A stretch of DNA of 57,245 nucleotides from Clostridia bacterium (GCA_017545535.1 JAFWMS010000025.1:1-57245); one strand, 5' to 3'. Shown: positions 6,940-15,795, counted from the stretch's first letter. Notes: generated from the sequence alone by a model not told the origin. Numbers and translations: made by a program.

Positions 6940-8565
6940 TCACTGGGCCGGGTAGGGCTCCAGGAAGGCGTGGAAGTGGCGCATGGGCAGGTTGTGGCCC
7001 ATGGTGATCCGCATGTTGGGGATGGAGTCCCGATCCCGGTAGAGGGCGCTGACCGCGGCGATCACGTAATCGAGGTGCTCCTGACTAAGCTGGCTCCGGT
7101 TCACGGCGAAGCGGACCACGTTGCACACCTCCGCCTGCTGCTCGGGGGTCTTGAGGTCGTACTCCATGGAGTAGTCCCCCAGCTCCGAGACCCGGATGCC
7201 GTACCGGCGGATGAGCTCCAGGGAGAAGCCCTCGCCGGCGAAGCTGTCGTGGCCCCGCTTGCCGTCGAAGAATTTGTCCATGTTCAGGTAGACTCCGTGA
7301 CCGCCGGCGGGCAGCACCACGGGGAGCCCCGCCTTGTAGAAGCCCTGGGCCAGGTATTCGCACTGCTTCACCCGCTCGTCGAGATACTGGAACCGGCCGC
7401 ACTCGTAGAGGCCCGCGGCGAGAGCCATGATGTCCCGGCCGGACATGCCGCCGTAGGAGTCGTTGCCGTAGGAGGAGATCTGCTTCACCTTCAAAAGGAT
7501 GCCCACGTCGGTCTTCACGGACCCGTCCGGGTTGAAGTCGGAGAACTTCTTCCAGAAGTAGCCCTTGTCCCTGAAGGCGCAGACGCCGCCCATGTTGGCG
7601 TGGCCGTCCTTCTTCAAGGAGGCGGTGAAGCCGTCGCAGTAGGAGAAGAGCTCCTTGGCGATCTCGAAGATGGACTTATCCTCGTAGCCGGGCTCGTTGA
7701 CCTTGATGAAGTAGCAGTTCTCCGCCCAGCGGGCCGCGTCCAGCATGTAGGGGATCTCGTATTTGTGGGCGATCTCGGCCACCGCGCGGATGTTGGCCAT
7801 GGACACAGGCTGGCCGCAGACAGTGTTGTTGGTGATGGTGGTGTAGACCATGGGGATGTTCTCCGGCCCCAGCTCGTCGATCATCTGCTGGAGCTTTTGA
7901 AGGTCCATGTTCCCCTTGAAGGGGTTCTTCTCATACTTGCCGCCCTCCGGCACCTCCCAGAGCAGGTCCTTGTCGTACAGGTTCCGGGGGATGGAGCCCA
8001 TCTGCTTGATGTTGCCCTCGGTGGTATCGAAGTGGCCGTTGCTGGGGATGGTGAAGCTCTTGCCCGGGTGACGGTCGTTCAAAATCTTGGAGACGATGGA
8101 GAAGAGCAAACTCTCCGCGCACCGGCCCTGGGGGACCAAAAAGGTGTTGGGCCGCTCCATCTGGGCCGCGCCGCCGTTGAAGAGGCCGCCCTCGTATTCC
8201 ACCAGGTACAGCTCGTCCATGAGCTTTTCGATGTCCTCGCAGCCCGTGCGGACCAGATCCAGCGTGCGCTTCTGCTGATCGCCCCGCTCGAACACGTCCC
8301 GCATGGCGTCCAGCAGCACGTAGTAGCCCTTGTTCCGGCCGTAGCTCTCGTCGCCCAGCATGAGGGCGCTCCACTGCAGGTCGGTCATGGCGGTGGTGCC
8401 GGAGTCGGAGAGCATGTCCACGGTGAGCATGCCCGCCGGGAAGGCGAACTCGTTGTAGTGGGTGCTCTTAAGGGCCCGCTCCCGCTGCTCCACGGTGACC
8501 TCAGGGATGTTCCGCTTCACATAGGCGAAGGACCGGGGCGCCGGTACGTTCAAGGGGTATTCCAT
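6940..8565 (-). CDS. Tryptophanase/tyrosine phenol-lyase family beta-eliminating lyase (long form)
   Basis: 541 residues, about 70 longer than E. coli TnaA (471) or tyrosine phenol-lyase (456). Fold-type I PLP signatures are present: LTDSGTTAM-like MLSDSGTTAM near the N-terminus, ITNNTVCGQPVSMANIRA, YMLDAARWAENCYFI, and SLKKDGHANMGG at about 314-325, where one Lys would bind PLP. The family splits tryptophan or tyrosine into indole or phenol plus pyruvate and ammonia. The extra length is mainly in an insertion around residues 95-135 that the short enzymes lack. No tryptophan permease or tnaC-like leader is seen nearby. Family is sure; substrate (Trp, Tyr or another amino acid) is open. Confidence 0.85.
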   Translation of the reverse strand: MEYPLNVPAPRSFAYVKRNIPEVTVEQRERALKSTHYNEFAFPAGMLTVDMLSDSGTTAMTDLQWSALMLGDESYGRNKGYYVLLDAMRDVFERGDQQKRTLDLVRTGCEDIEKLMDELYLVEYEGGLFNGGAAQMERPNTFLVPQGRCAESLLFSIVSKILNDRHPGKSFTIPSNGHFDTTEGNIKQMGSIPRNLYDKDLLWEVPEGGKYEKNPFKGNMDLQKLQQMIDELGPENIPMVYTTITNNTVCGQPVSMANIRAVAEIAHKYEIPYMLDAARWAENCYFIKVNEPGYEDKSIFEIAKELFSYCDGFTASLKKDGHANMGGVCAFRDKGYFWKKFSDFNPDGSVKTDVGILLKVKQISSYGNDSYGGMSGRDIMALAAGLYECGRFQYLDERVKQCEYLAQGFYKAGLPVVLPAGGHGVYLNMDKFFDGKRGHDSFAGEGFSLELIRRYGIRVSELGDYSMEYDLKTPEQQAEVCNVVRFAVNRSQLSQEHLDYVIAAVSALYRDRDSIPNMRITMGHNLPMRHFHAFLEPYPAQ

Positions 8566-8601
8566 ACTTGTTTTTTGCCTCCCATTTTTTGTGCTACCCT
8601 A

Positions 8602-8630
8602 ATAGTATCAATCCCCCCGCGTCCCGTCAA
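8602..8630 (-). promoter_or_regulatory. Promoter of the tryptophanase-like gene
   Basis: Minus strand TTGACG-N17-TACTAT, 36 bases upstream of the ATG. Confidence 0.6.
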
Positions 8631-8669
8631 CGCAGGGGGAGAAATATACTTTTTTCGTTGCTTTTCTTT

Positions 8670-8705
8670 GCACTTTTTTCTCTTTAGACAAAGAGAAAAA
8701 AGTGC
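8670..8705 (-). repeat. Dispersed palindrome, family A, copy 1
   Basis: Perfect 16-bp stem GCACTTTTTTCTCTTT with a 4-base loop AGAC. The outer four bases differ from the other copies on both arms (GCAC/GTGC), a compensated change. It is followed by AAAAAAGAGAAACTTA, as in the copy at 10321. Confidence 0.9.
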
Positions 8706-8831
8706 CAAAAAAGAGAAACTTATTCGGGATAAGAGAATGGACGCTGAAAAAAGCTTTCCCGCGTAGAGGCGATTTGTGAATCGCCCGCCTGGAACGGGAT
8801 ATATCTTTCCCCAATGGGTTTCTCTTTTTCC

Positions 8832-8867
8832 GCCGCTTTTTCTCTTTACCTAAAGAGAAAAAGCGGC
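8832..8867 (+). repeat. Dispersed palindrome, family A, copy 2
   Basis: 17-bp stem GCCGCTTTTTCTCTTTA with loop CC, preceded by TTTCTCTTTTTCC and followed by AAAAGAA. It sits 19 bases beyond the stop of the minus-strand ABC ATPase gene. Confidence 0.92.
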
Positions 8868-8886
8868 AAAAGAACCCTCCGCGTCA

Positions 8887-9624
8887 TCACAGCACCTTGC
8901 TCAAAAAGTCCTGCGTCCGCTTTTGCCGGGGGTGGTCCAGGAGCTGGGCGGGGGCGCCCTGCTCCACGATCTGGCCCTCGGACATGAACAGGATCCGGTC
9001 GGAGACCTCCCGGGCGAATCCCATCTCGTGGGTGACGATGACGCTGGTCATGCCGCCCTCCACCAGGGCGCGGATCAGGTCCAGCACTTCGCCCACCATC
9101 TCCGGGTCCAGGGCGGAGGTGGGCTCGTCAAAGAGCATCACATCCGGCTCCATGGCCAGGGCCCGCACGATGGCCAGCCGTTGCTTCTGCCCGCCGGAGA
9201 GCTTGCGGGGGTATTCATCCTTCTTGTCCAAAAGGCCGATCCGCTCCAGCAGGTACAGGGCCTTCTCGTCGGCCTCGGTCTTGGTCTTTTTCTTCAGCAT
9301 CGTCGGCGCCAGGGTGATGTTCTCCTGCACGGTCATGTGGGGGAACACGTTGAAGTGCTGGAACACCATGCCCATCTTTTGCCGGTATTTGTCCACGTCG
9401 GTGCCCTTTTGGTTGATCTTCTGTCCCTCGAAGATCACGTCCCCGCCGTCGGGCGCCTCCAGCAGGTTGAGGCAGCGGAGAAAGGTGCTCTTGCCGCCGC
9501 CGGAGGGGCCGATGATGGCCAGGGCCTCCCCCTGATGGACCTGGATGGACACGCCGTTGAGGACGCGGAGGGCGCCGAAGCTCTTGACGAGGCTCTTCGT
9601 CTCGATCAAAACGGTGTCAGTCAC
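8887..9624 (-). CDS. glnQ: Polar amino acid ABC transporter ATP-binding protein
   Basis: 245 residues, standard length for GlnQ/HisP-type ATPases. Walker [10 protein letters not shown] is at 39-47, the signature LSGGQKQR follows, and Walker [13 protein letters not shown] and the H-loop VTHEMGFA are intact. It powers import through the permease encoded upstream. It starts with GTG, overlapping the permease stop by 8 bases, so it is translated in step with it. Third gene of the operon lipoprotein-permease-ATPase. The gln symbol reflects the family; the amino acid carried is not established. Confidence 0.92.
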   Translation of the reverse strand: MTDTVLIETKSLVKSFGALRVLNGVSIQVHQGEALAIIGPSGGGKSTFLRCLNLLEAPDGGDVIFEGQKINQKGTDVDKYRQKMGMVFQHFNVFPHMTVQENITLAPTMLKKKTKTEADEKALYLLERIGLLDKKDEYPRKLSGGQKQRLAIVRALAMEPDVMLFDEPTSALDPEMVGEVLDLIRALVEGGMTSVIVTHEMGFAREVSDRILFMSEGQIVEQGAPAQLLDHPRQKRTQDFLSKVL

Positions 9625-10300
9625 TTTGCTTCAGCCTCCTTTCGTAGGCGCCCACCAGCTTGCTCAGGGTGAAGGTGAGCAAAAAGTAGATGATGCCCAC
9701 GATGATCAAACTCTCGAAGGCCAGGTACGTGGCGCCCTTCACGATCAGGTACGAGGTCATCAGATCCCCCACGAAGAAGGTGGAGGCCAGAGAGGTCTCC
9801 TTGATGATGGTGATGAACTCGTTGCCCAGGGCGGGGAGGATGTTCTTCACCGCCTGGGGCAGGATGACCTTGCGCATGGTCTGGCCCTTGGAGAGCCCCA
9901 GGCTCCGGGCCGCCTCGCCCTGGCCCACGTCCACGGCCTGGATGCCGGAGCGGATGATCTCAGACACGTAGGCGGCGCTGTTGATGACCAGGGCCACGGA
10001 GATGCTGGCGAAGGTGCCCAGGCCCAGAGCCGGGAACATCAGCGGCACGATGAAGTAGCCCACGTACAGCTGCAGCAGCATGGGCGTGCCCCGGATCACC
10101 TCCACGAAGGCGGTGACCAGCCACCGGAGGGGCCGCAGGGGGGACATCTTCATCAGCGCCAGCAGCGCGCCCAGCACCGCCCCGCAGCAGACCGTGATGG
10201 CGGACAGGGCCAGCGTGACGCTGACGCCCTTGAGGAGGAACACGTCCCAGTACTTCGAGAGGAGTTTGATGATGTTTTGGAGAACGCTTGTAAATGTCAT
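9617..10300 (-). CDS. Polar amino acid ABC transporter permease
   Basis: 227 residues with about five transmembrane helices. The cytoplasmic coupling loop [26 protein letters not shown] EAA motif is present at about 135-155, which docks the ATPase. It belongs to the HisM/GlnP family, whose subunits dimerise to form the channel. A dispersed palindrome (10321-10356) lies 20 bases upstream, between this gene and the binding protein gene, and a second palindrome lies further up; these could uncouple lipoprotein and permease expression. The ATPase start overlaps its stop. Confidence 0.92.
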   Translation of the reverse strand: MTFTSVLQNIIKLLSKYWDVFLLKGVSVTLALSAITVCCGAVLGALLALMKMSPLRPLRWLVTAFVEVIRGTPMLLQLYVGYFIVPLMFPALGLGTFASISVALVINSAAYVSEIIRSGIQAVDVGQGEAARSLGLSKGQTMRKVILPQAVKNILPALGNEFITIIKETSLASTFFVGDLMTSYLIVKGATYLAFESLIIVGIIYFLLTFTLSKLVGAYERRLKQSD

Positions 10301-10320
10301 GGGTTTTTACCTGTTGGTTT

Positions 10321-10356
10321 GCCGCTTTTTCTCTTTCTACAAAGAGAAAAAGCGGC
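10321..10356 (-). repeat. Dispersed palindrome, family A, copy 3
   Basis: Perfect 16-bp stem GCCGCTTTTTCTCTTT with loop CTAC. The conserved flank GGAAAAAGAGAAACTTA on the right shows it is inverted relative to copy 2. It lies inside the amino acid ABC operon. Confidence 0.92.
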
Positions 10357-10414
10357 GGAAAAAGAGAAACTTAACAAAGATGTCATGGACCGCAGCGAAG
10401 ACGCCGCCAATCAG

Positions 10415-10460
10415 GTAAAGTTCTTTGGGTATGCACCCTTTCTTTCAAGAAAGGGTGCAT
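10415..10460 (+). repeat. Dispersed palindrome, family B, copy 1
   Basis: GTAAAGTTCTTTGGGT followed by a 14-bp stem ATGCACCCTTTCTT-TC-AAGAAAGGGTGCAT. It shares the GTAAAGTTCTTT head and the CTTTCTT/AAGAAAG core with copies at 30789 and 44640; the outer stem differs but is compensated. Confidence 0.88.
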
Positions 10461-10478
10461 GCTATGAATACTATCCAA

Positions 10479-11324
10479 TCACTCCGTGGGCGCGCTGCCG
10501 TCGTCGTTGTAGCTGACCTCGGACGCCGTGGCGATGCCGGCCAGGGCCTTGGCCTCCTCGTACCAGCCGTCGTAATAGTTGGCGGCCAGGGCCTTGGCCA
10601 GGAGGCCGTTGACCTTGGCGAGCAGCTCAGTGCTGTTCTTGTTCAGCAGGATCACGTTGTTTTCGTACTTGGGGTCCACCTCGAAATCATAGCCCGTGAA
10701 CGCGATGTCCGGGTTGTTGCTGATGATGGCCTCCCCGTTCCCGTGGGCCACGGCCAAAGCGTCGATCTTTCCGGTCTGCAGGGCCAGCACGGCATCGTCG
10801 ATGCTCTTATAGACCACCATCTCCGCCCCGGCGGGGATCAGCGCCTCCTGGACCAGCTTCTCCTGGAGGGACGCGGCCTGGGCGCCCACCTTCCAGCCGG
10901 AGAACCCGGCGGCCTCCGTGACGGTGCCCTCCTTGGCCTTCACGGTGATGACGGACTGCTGGGTCTCGTTGTCGCCGGCGATGTAGTAGTCGGAGAGCAG
11001 GTAGTTCTCCTCCCGCTCCGCCGTCCAGGAGAAGCCGGAGATGGACATATCCACGGACCCCAGCTGCACCGCCGTCTGGCAGGCGTCAAAGCTCATGGGC
11101 TTGATCTCCAGCGTCAGCCCCAGCTCCTCCGCCAGATACTTGGCCAGGGTGATGTCGAAGCCCACGAACTGGTCCTGGCCGGTCTTGCTGGTGTCCACGA
11201 ACTCCATGGGCGCAAAGTCCGGGGACATGGCCACGGTCAGGGTCGTCTTTTCCGCTGCCTTCTTGCATCCGATCACGCTCAGCAGCATCGCCGCCGCCAA
11301 AAGGATCACGATCGTTTTTTTCAT
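10479..11324 (-). CDS. Amino acid ABC transporter substrate-binding lipoprotein
   Basis: 281 residues from the ATG at 11324; AGGGAG-type site GGAGGG sits 8 bases before it, while a longer frame upstream overlaps the promoter and is rejected. The signal peptide ends in the lipobox SVIGC, so Cys20 would be lipidated. The rest is a two-lobed SBP_bac_3 fold beginning LTVAMSPDFAPMEF and containing FVGFDITLAKYLAEELGL, typical of binding proteins for polar amino acids. First gene of the operon and the one directly behind the promoter at 11358-11386. Ligand unknown. Confidence 0.92.
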   Translation of the reverse strand: MKKTIVILLAAAMLLSVIGCKKAAEKTTLTVAMSPDFAPMEFVDTSKTGQDQFVGFDITLAKYLAEELGLTLEIKPMSFDACQTAVQLGSVDMSISGFSWTAEREENYLLSDYYIAGDNETQQSVITVKAKEGTVTEAAGFSGWKVGAQAASLQEKLVQEALIPAGAEMVVYKSIDDAVLALQTGKIDALAVAHGNGEAIISNNPDIAFTGYDFEVDPKYENNVILLNKNSTELLAKVNGLLAKALAANYYDGWYEEAKALAGIATASEVSYNDDGSAPTE

Positions 11325-11357
11325 GTTCGTTCCCTCCGTTTCTTGATGTTGTCCCGT

Positions 11358-11386
11358 AGTATACACGCATGTTTATTCTTTGTCAA
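11358..11386 (-). promoter_or_regulatory. Sigma-A promoter of the amino acid ABC operon
   Basis: Minus strand TTGACA-N17-TATACT, a near-consensus promoter 34 bases upstream of the lipoprotein ATG. Confidence 0.9.
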
Positions 11387-11558
11387 TGCATTTTTATAAA
11401 TTTATTTCCAGTAATTTCGATGTTTTGGTTTTTTGGTATACACAAAATATGCAAAAGAAAGCCTTTCCCTTACCGCACAAAAAAACAGGCCGGCGGCCAT
11501 GCTCAGCATGCATCTTTTCTCAAAGGCGTTTCTTTTTTCGGGCGACTTTTTCTACCAC

Positions 11559-11611
11559 GGGCAAAGCATAGTCGAAGCTGTGCAGCCGCTTGCTTTCTCA
11601 TTGCTTTGCCC
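11559..11611. other. Long hairpin in the htrA upstream region
   Basis: Arms GGGCAAAGCA and TGCTTTGCCC around a 33-base loop that itself contains a short self-complementary segment. Function unknown; a small RNA or regulatory structure is possible. Confidence 0.4.
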
Positions 11612-11915
11612 ATGCTCCGCCTCGCTGTATCTGCCACAGGCGGCGCTCGGTCCCCCACGCATCGAAAAAGCAGCACGCTCATATGCAATCCGGTTACGAT
11701 CTGCAGCGTCACGATCGCTTCTGACACCGTAGAGAAAAAAGCATGCGTTGACGTGTCCGGCGCGACCTTATTATTTAAACTTTGTACCGCGCAGCATGGA
11801 AGATAAAGACAAATCGATAAGCAAAGGTCTAATATCACAGTTTCCTTGCATTTATGCCCTTTTGATTTCAAATTCGAGGGGTAGGATGAAAACATCAGAA
11901 AAGGAGATGAACGCT

Positions 11916-13163
11916 ATGGAACATCCTGAAACCAACAGAGCTCGGCGGCAAGGTCGCCTTTCGGTGGGCGTGGGTCTGTTTTTGACCTGCCTCGTGCTGA
12001 CCACCATCATCGGCCTCTTCGGCGGTCTCATGATCAGCAACTATACCCACAACAATTACGTGATGTATGCAGAGAAGGCGGAGACGGCCCCCGTCCAGCG
12101 GGAACTGCAGCAGCCCGCCTCCGCAGCGGACAGCGAAGCTGAGGCGAGTGCCGAGCCCAACGAGGCGAAAACGAAAGCCGGCACTGTGGCCTCCTTTGCC
12201 GAGAACAACCAGTTCACCAAGGCCCAGATCGTGGAGATGAGCGCCCCCTCCGTGGTGGGCATCGACACCGTCACCACCGTCACCACAAATAACTTCTGGT
12301 ACGGCTACGGTCAAAGCTATGAGGCCCCCGGCAGCGGCAGCGGCGTGATCCTCACCGAGGAGGGCTACATCGCCACCTGCGCCCACGTGGTGGAGGGCGC
12401 CAAGTCCGTGAAGGTAACGCTGAACGACGACACCAGCTACGACGCCACCATCGTAGGCACCGACAAAAAGAACGATATCGCCATCATCAAGATCGAAGCC
12501 AAAAATCTGACCCCGGCCATCGTGGGCGACTCCGAGATCCTGACCGTGGGCAGCGATGTCATCGCCATCGGCAACCCCTTAGGCGAGCTCCGCGGCACGG
12601 CCACGGCAGGCATCATCTCCGCCACCAACCGGACCATCGAGGTGGAGGGCCAGGCCATGACTCTGATCCAAACCGACGCGGCCATCTCCCCGGGCAACTC
12701 CGGCGGCGGTCTCTTCGACGCCACGGGCAAGCTCATCGGCATCGTCAACGCCAAGGTCAGCGACAGCCGGGCCGAGGGATTGGGCTTCGCCATTCCCGTG
12801 AACAGCGTCTTGGACGAGATCAGCGATCTGCTGAACTACGGTTACGTGAAAGGCCGCCCCTATCTGGGCGTAGCGACCCAGGACGTGACGCTGCGGAGCC
12901 GGGACCGCATGTGGTACTACTCCGACGGCACCCGCTGCGTCATGGTGGAGAAGGTTGTTCCCGGCAGCGCCGCTGAGCAGGCGGGCATCCAGGCGGGGGA
13001 TCTGATCCTCAAGCTGGAGGATAAGCAGATCGCCTCCGGGGATGATCTTTCCAGCGCCATCGGTGCATATAAACCCGGCGATACGGCCACACTGACCTTG
13101 CAGCGGGACGGCAAGGAGATGACCGTGGAGGTCACCTTCGGCGAATACGCTCCTGCGAACTAA
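11916..13163 (+). CDS. HtrA/DegP-type membrane serine protease with PDZ domain
   Basis: 415 residues from the ATG at 11916, which has AAGGAG nine bases upstream; an in-frame start at 11748 would add 56 residues with no ribosome site. One transmembrane helix at about 17-40 anchors the protein, followed by a low-complexity linker, the trypsin-like domain and one PDZ domain (from about 310). The triad is intact: His157 in CAHVV, Asp187 in KKNDIAII, Ser262 in PGNSGGGL. The family degrades or refolds damaged exported proteins. Its long upstream region may carry regulation; no CssR-like operator was recognised. Single-gene unit ending at the strong hairpin at 13212. Confidence 0.93.
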   Translation: MEHPETNRARRQGRLSVGVGLFLTCLVLTTIIGLFGGLMISNYTHNNYVMYAEKAETAPVQRELQQPASAADSEAEASAEPNEAKTKAGTVASFAENNQFTKAQIVEMSAPSVVGIDTVTTVTTNNFWYGYGQSYEAPGSGSGVILTEEGYIATCAHVVEGAKSVKVTLNDDTSYDATIVGTDKKNDIAIIKIEAKNLTPAIVGDSEILTVGSDVIAIGNPLGELRGTATAGIISATNRTIEVEGQAMTLIQTDAAISPGNSGGGLFDATGKLIGIVNAKVSDSRAEGLGFAIPVNSVLDEISDLLNYGYVKGRPYLGVATQDVTLRSRDRMWYYSDGTRCVMVEKVVPGSAAEQAGIQAGDLILKLEDKQIASGDDLSSAIGAYKPGDTATLTLQRDGKEMTVEVTFGEYAPAN

Positions 13164-13211
13164 CCCATATTCGCCTGAGCAGGCGTTTGTTGGATATCTC
13201 TCCCCCCAAAC

Positions 13212-13253
13212 AAAGAGGGCGATACGAATCAAACTTCGTATCGCCCTCTTTGT
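13212..13253. terminator. Bidirectional terminator after htrA
   Basis: 17-bp perfect stem AAAGAGGGCGATACGAA (13212-13228) / TTCGTATCGCCCTCTTT (13235-13251), loop TCAAAC, between convergent genes. Confidence 0.88.
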
Positions 13254-13275
13254 CCGTGTATATAGTTGTGCTTCT

Positions 13276-13306
13276 CTTTTTTCCTCTTCTCAGGAAGAGA
13301 AAAAGG
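13276..13306. repeat. Degenerate family A palindrome
   Basis: CTTTTTTCCTCTTC-TCAG-GAAGAGAAAAAGG, with one bulged base. It has the CTCTTC/GAAGAG and poly-T/poly-A core of the family but lacks the GCCGC/GCGGC ends. It lies at the 3' end of the alpha/beta hydrolase gene. Confidence 0.55.
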
Positions 13307-13320
13307 AACAAAAGGCCCAA

Positions 13321-14043
13321 TTAATCCCCCAAAATCATCCGCTCGATCCGCTCCACGGCCCAAGCCGTCTGCTCCGCCCGGGAGACGGTGGCCACCCCGT
13401 CCCCCTTCTGGGGGCCGTAGTCGCCGAACTGGGCGTGGTTGCCCCCGGGCAGCTCCTCAGCTGCGGCAGAAGCGGGCAGATACCGCCGCCCCTTCTCCAG
13501 GGCCTTTCGGTTCAGGACTCCATCCTCGCTGCCATGGAGCTCCAGAACGGAAAGTCCTTCGTCCAGGGGCTTGGTGGCGTAGGCCGCCAACAGCACCAGC
13601 CCATTCAGCTCCGCCCCGTGCTTGGCGGCAAAGAGGGCGGCGCAGGCCCCGCCCAGGGAATGCCCACCAACATACCAGTGGTCGTACGGGTACGCCCGCT
13701 GGAGCCGGGCGGCAGCGTTCATGTCCAGAAACGCCATGTTCAGGGGCATCCGAATCAGAAAGCAGTCGATACCGTCCTCCGACAGGGCCGTAAGAAGGGG
13801 CAGATAGGCCGTCGCCTCCACCTTGGCCCCGGGATAGAAGACGAGGGCGTCCGTTTCCCCCGGCCCGTCCAGCATCCAGCCGCCGTCCACAGCCGCGACC
13901 GTCACGGTCTTTGTGCCGGAAAGCAAAGCCCTTGCCTCCGGGCCGGCAGGATACCAGCTGCCAAAGTACAGTCCACCGGCGATCCCCAGCAGCACCAGGA
14001 TGAGGCCCAGCAGGACCAGCGTCCGTTTCGTCTTTTTCCCCAT
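13321..14043 (-). CDS. Membrane-anchored alpha/beta hydrolase
   Basis: 240 residues. A transmembrane helix at about 8-28 anchors an alpha/beta hydrolase domain facing outward. The nucleophile elbow GGHSLGGA is present, an Asp follows in GSEDGVLN, and the catalytic His is in GGNHAQFGDYG, completing the triad. The sequence resembles the Abhydrolase_5 group of small bacterial hydrolases, for which substrates are mostly unknown (esters or lipids are likely). Its promoter lies at 14199-14227. It is convergent with htrA and alone in its unit. Confidence 0.82.
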   Translation of the reverse strand: MGKKTKRTLVLLGLILVLLGIAGGLYFGSWYPAGPEARALLSGTKTVTVAAVDGGWMLDGPGETDALVFYPGAKVEATAYLPLLTALSEDGIDCFLIRMPLNMAFLDMNAAARLQRAYPYDHWYVGGHSLGGACAALFAAKHGAELNGLVLLAAYATKPLDEGLSVLELHGSEDGVLNRKALEKGRRYLPASAAAEELPGGNHAQFGDYGPQKGDGVATVSRAEQTAWAVERIERMILGD

Positions 14044-14198
14044 GCTCTCCTCCTATGACGCCCGATGATCGAAGGCGGCGGAACAGTCCCGGTAACGATG
14101 GGCCAAAAGGATCGCCCGCTACATGACGACAGGGTCTCCAATAAGCTTTGTTCGCACATCCATAGGTTCGCTCCGCTTGCATCTCGGACAGTTACTTA

Positions 14199-14227
14199 AC
14201 CTTATGCCCATTTGACATGATTGTCAA
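14199..14227 (-). promoter_or_regulatory. Promoter of the alpha/beta hydrolase gene
   Basis: Minus strand TTGACA-N17-TAAGGT, giving an mRNA leader of about 150 bases. The -35 overlaps a TTGACATGATTGTCAA inverted repeat (14212-14227) that could be an operator. Confidence 0.55.
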
Positions 14228-14257
14228 GAGAGAAGGCCGGCGTCCGGGCTTTTTAGG

Positions 14258-14286
14258 TTGTATGTTCGGGAAAAGCGTGGTATACT
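14258..14286 (+). promoter_or_regulatory. Promoter of the FAD-dependent protein gene
   Basis: TTGTAT-N17-TATACT with a TGG extended -10, 33 bases upstream of the ATG. Confidence 0.75.
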
Positions 14287-14319
14287 AATTTGTTAAAACC
14301 CCCTTAGGAGGTGTGTTTC

Positions 14320-15696
14320 ATGGAAAAAAACTATGACGTAATCATCGTGGGCGGCGGCCCGGGCGGCATCTACTCCGCCTACGAACTGAAGAAGCTGGCC
14401 CCTGAGAAGCGGGTGGCCGCGTTCGAGGCGGGGCATCCACTGGAGAAGCGGCGCTGCCCCATCGACGGGGAGAGGATCAAGAGCTGCATCAAGTGCAAGA
14501 CCTGCTCCATCATGTCCGGCTTCGGCGGCGCGGGCGCCTTCTCCGACGGGAAATACAACATCACCAACGACTTCGGCGGCACCCTCTACGAGCACATCGG
14601 AAAGCGCCAGGCCCTGGAGCTCATGAAATACGTGGACGAGGTGAACATGGCCTACGGCGGCGCGGGGACGAAGCTCTACTCCACCGCCGGGACCCGGTTC
14701 AAGAAGCTGTGCATCGAGAACAAGCTGAACCTTTTGGACGCGTCGGTCCGGCACCTGGGCACGGACATCAACTACGTGGTCCTGGAGAACCTGTTTTCGT
14801 ACCTGAAGGACACGGTGGACTTCCACTTCGACACGCCGGTGGAGGACGTGACCGTGGAGGAAGACGGGTACGCCGTCCACACCGGGCAGGGGGATTTCGG
14901 CTGTGAAAAGCTGGTGATCTCCGTGGGCCGCAGCGGCAGCAAGTGGATGGAGGAGATCTGCAAGCGCCTTGAGATCCCCACCCACAGCAACCGGGTGGAC
15001 CTGGGCGTGCGGGTGGAGCTGCCGGCGGTGGTGTTCTCCCACCTCACCGACGAGCTCTACGAGAGCAAGATCGTGTACAGGACCGAGAAGTTCGAGGACA
15101 ACGTGCGCACCTTCTGCATGAACCCCAACGGCATCGTGGTCACGGAGAACACCAACGGCATCGTCACCGTCAACGGCCACAGCTACGAGCGGGAGGACAT
15201 GCACACGGAGAACACCAACTTTGCGCTGCTGGTGTCGAAGCACTTCACCGAGCCCTTCAACGACAGCAACCTCTATGGCGAAAGCATCGCCCGGCTTTCC
15301 AACATGCTGGCAGGCGGCGTCATGGTCCAGCGGTTCGGGGATTTGGTTCGGGGCCGTCGGAGCACCGTGAAGCGGATCGAAAAGGGGCTGGTGACGCCCA
15401 CCCTGGCCGCCACGCCCGGGGATCTCTCGTTGGTGCTCCCCAAGCGGATATTGGACGGGATCATCGAGATGATCTACGCCCTGGACAAGATCGCGCCGGG
15501 CACCGCCAACGACGACACGCTCCTCTACGGCGTGGAGGTGAAGTTCTATAACATGGAGGTGTCCCTGGACGAGAAGCTGATGACCCGCTACCCGGGCCTG
15601 TACATCATCGGCGACGGCAGCGGCATCACCCACTCCCTCTCCCACGCCTCGGCCTCGGGCGTGTTTGTGGCTCGGCAGATCGCAGAGGGGCTGTAA
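14320..15696 (+). CDS. FAD-dependent oxidoreductase of the COG2509 group
   Basis: 458 residues from the ATG at 14320, nine bases after AGGAGG; the in-frame GTG at 14311 overlaps that site. The N-terminal Rossmann motif VGGGPGGIYSAYEL (about residues 9-22) binds FAD. A Cys-rich segment CIKCKTCSIMSGFGGAG follows near residue 50-70, and a second nucleotide-binding motif GLYIIGDGSG lies near the C-terminus. This matches uncharacterised flavin dehydrogenases (COG2509) that are common in anaerobes. The electron partner and substrate are unknown. The YqeC gene follows after 99 bases with no clear terminator between them. Confidence 0.85.
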   Translation: MEKNYDVIIVGGGPGGIYSAYELKKLAPEKRVAAFEAGHPLEKRRCPIDGERIKSCIKCKTCSIMSGFGGAGAFSDGKYNITNDFGGTLYEHIGKRQALELMKYVDEVNMAYGGAGTKLYSTAGTRFKKLCIENKLNLLDASVRHLGTDINYVVLENLFSYLKDTVDFHFDTPVEDVTVEEDGYAVHTGQGDFGCEKLVISVGRSGSKWMEEICKRLEIPTHSNRVDLGVRVELPAVVFSHLTDELYESKIVYRTEKFEDNVRTFCMNPNGIVVTENTNGIVTVNGHSYEREDMHTENTNFALLVSKHFTEPFNDSNLYGESIARLSNMLAGGVMVQRFGDLVRGRRSTVKRIEKGLVTPTLAATPGDLSLVLPKRILDGIIEMIYALDKIAPGTANDDTLLYGVEVKFYNMEVSLDEKLMTRYPGLYIIGDGSGITHSLSHASASGVFVARQIAEGL

Positions 15697-15795
15697 CGCC
15701 TGGGGGAGGCCTGCTGTATCCATGATTCGGCGAATGATGACCTTATTGAAATAGATTTGAGCAATTCAAGAAGAAGCGGCAACAGAAAAAGCAGT

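Larger units (their letters stand above)
8566..8886. other. Gene-free stretch with two inverted palindromic elements
   Basis: It holds the promoter of the tryptophanase-like gene (8602-8630), two copies of the dispersed palindrome (8670-8705, 8832-8867) in opposite orientation, and between them small hairpins such as GGCGATT-TGTG-AATCGCC (8772-8789). No coding potential was recognised. Confidence 0.75.
11325..11915. other. 591-bp divergent gene-free region
   Basis: It contains the promoter of the amino acid ABC operon at its left end and the htrA leader at its right end. Short reading frames exist but none has a good ribosome site or a recognisable product. A 10-bp inverted repeat GGGCAAAGCA/TGCTTTGCCC (11559-11568, 11602-11611) with a 33-base loop is the clearest structure and could mark an untranslated RNA. 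Confidence 0.55.

Noticed and set aside
6970..8766. 598-codon plus-strand frame opposite the tryptophanase-like gene
   Set aside because: Antisense shadow: low-complexity Val/His/Gly/Leu sequence and no motifs, while the minus strand encodes a full enzyme.
8832..8867. Family A palindromes as ordinary intrinsic terminators
   Set aside because: No T-run follows the stem on either strand, copies occur in both orientations and upstream of genes, and flanks are conserved.
11369..11806. Short reading frames between the amino acid ABC operon and htrA
   Set aside because: No ribosome sites, mixed low-information composition, and overlap with the promoter region.
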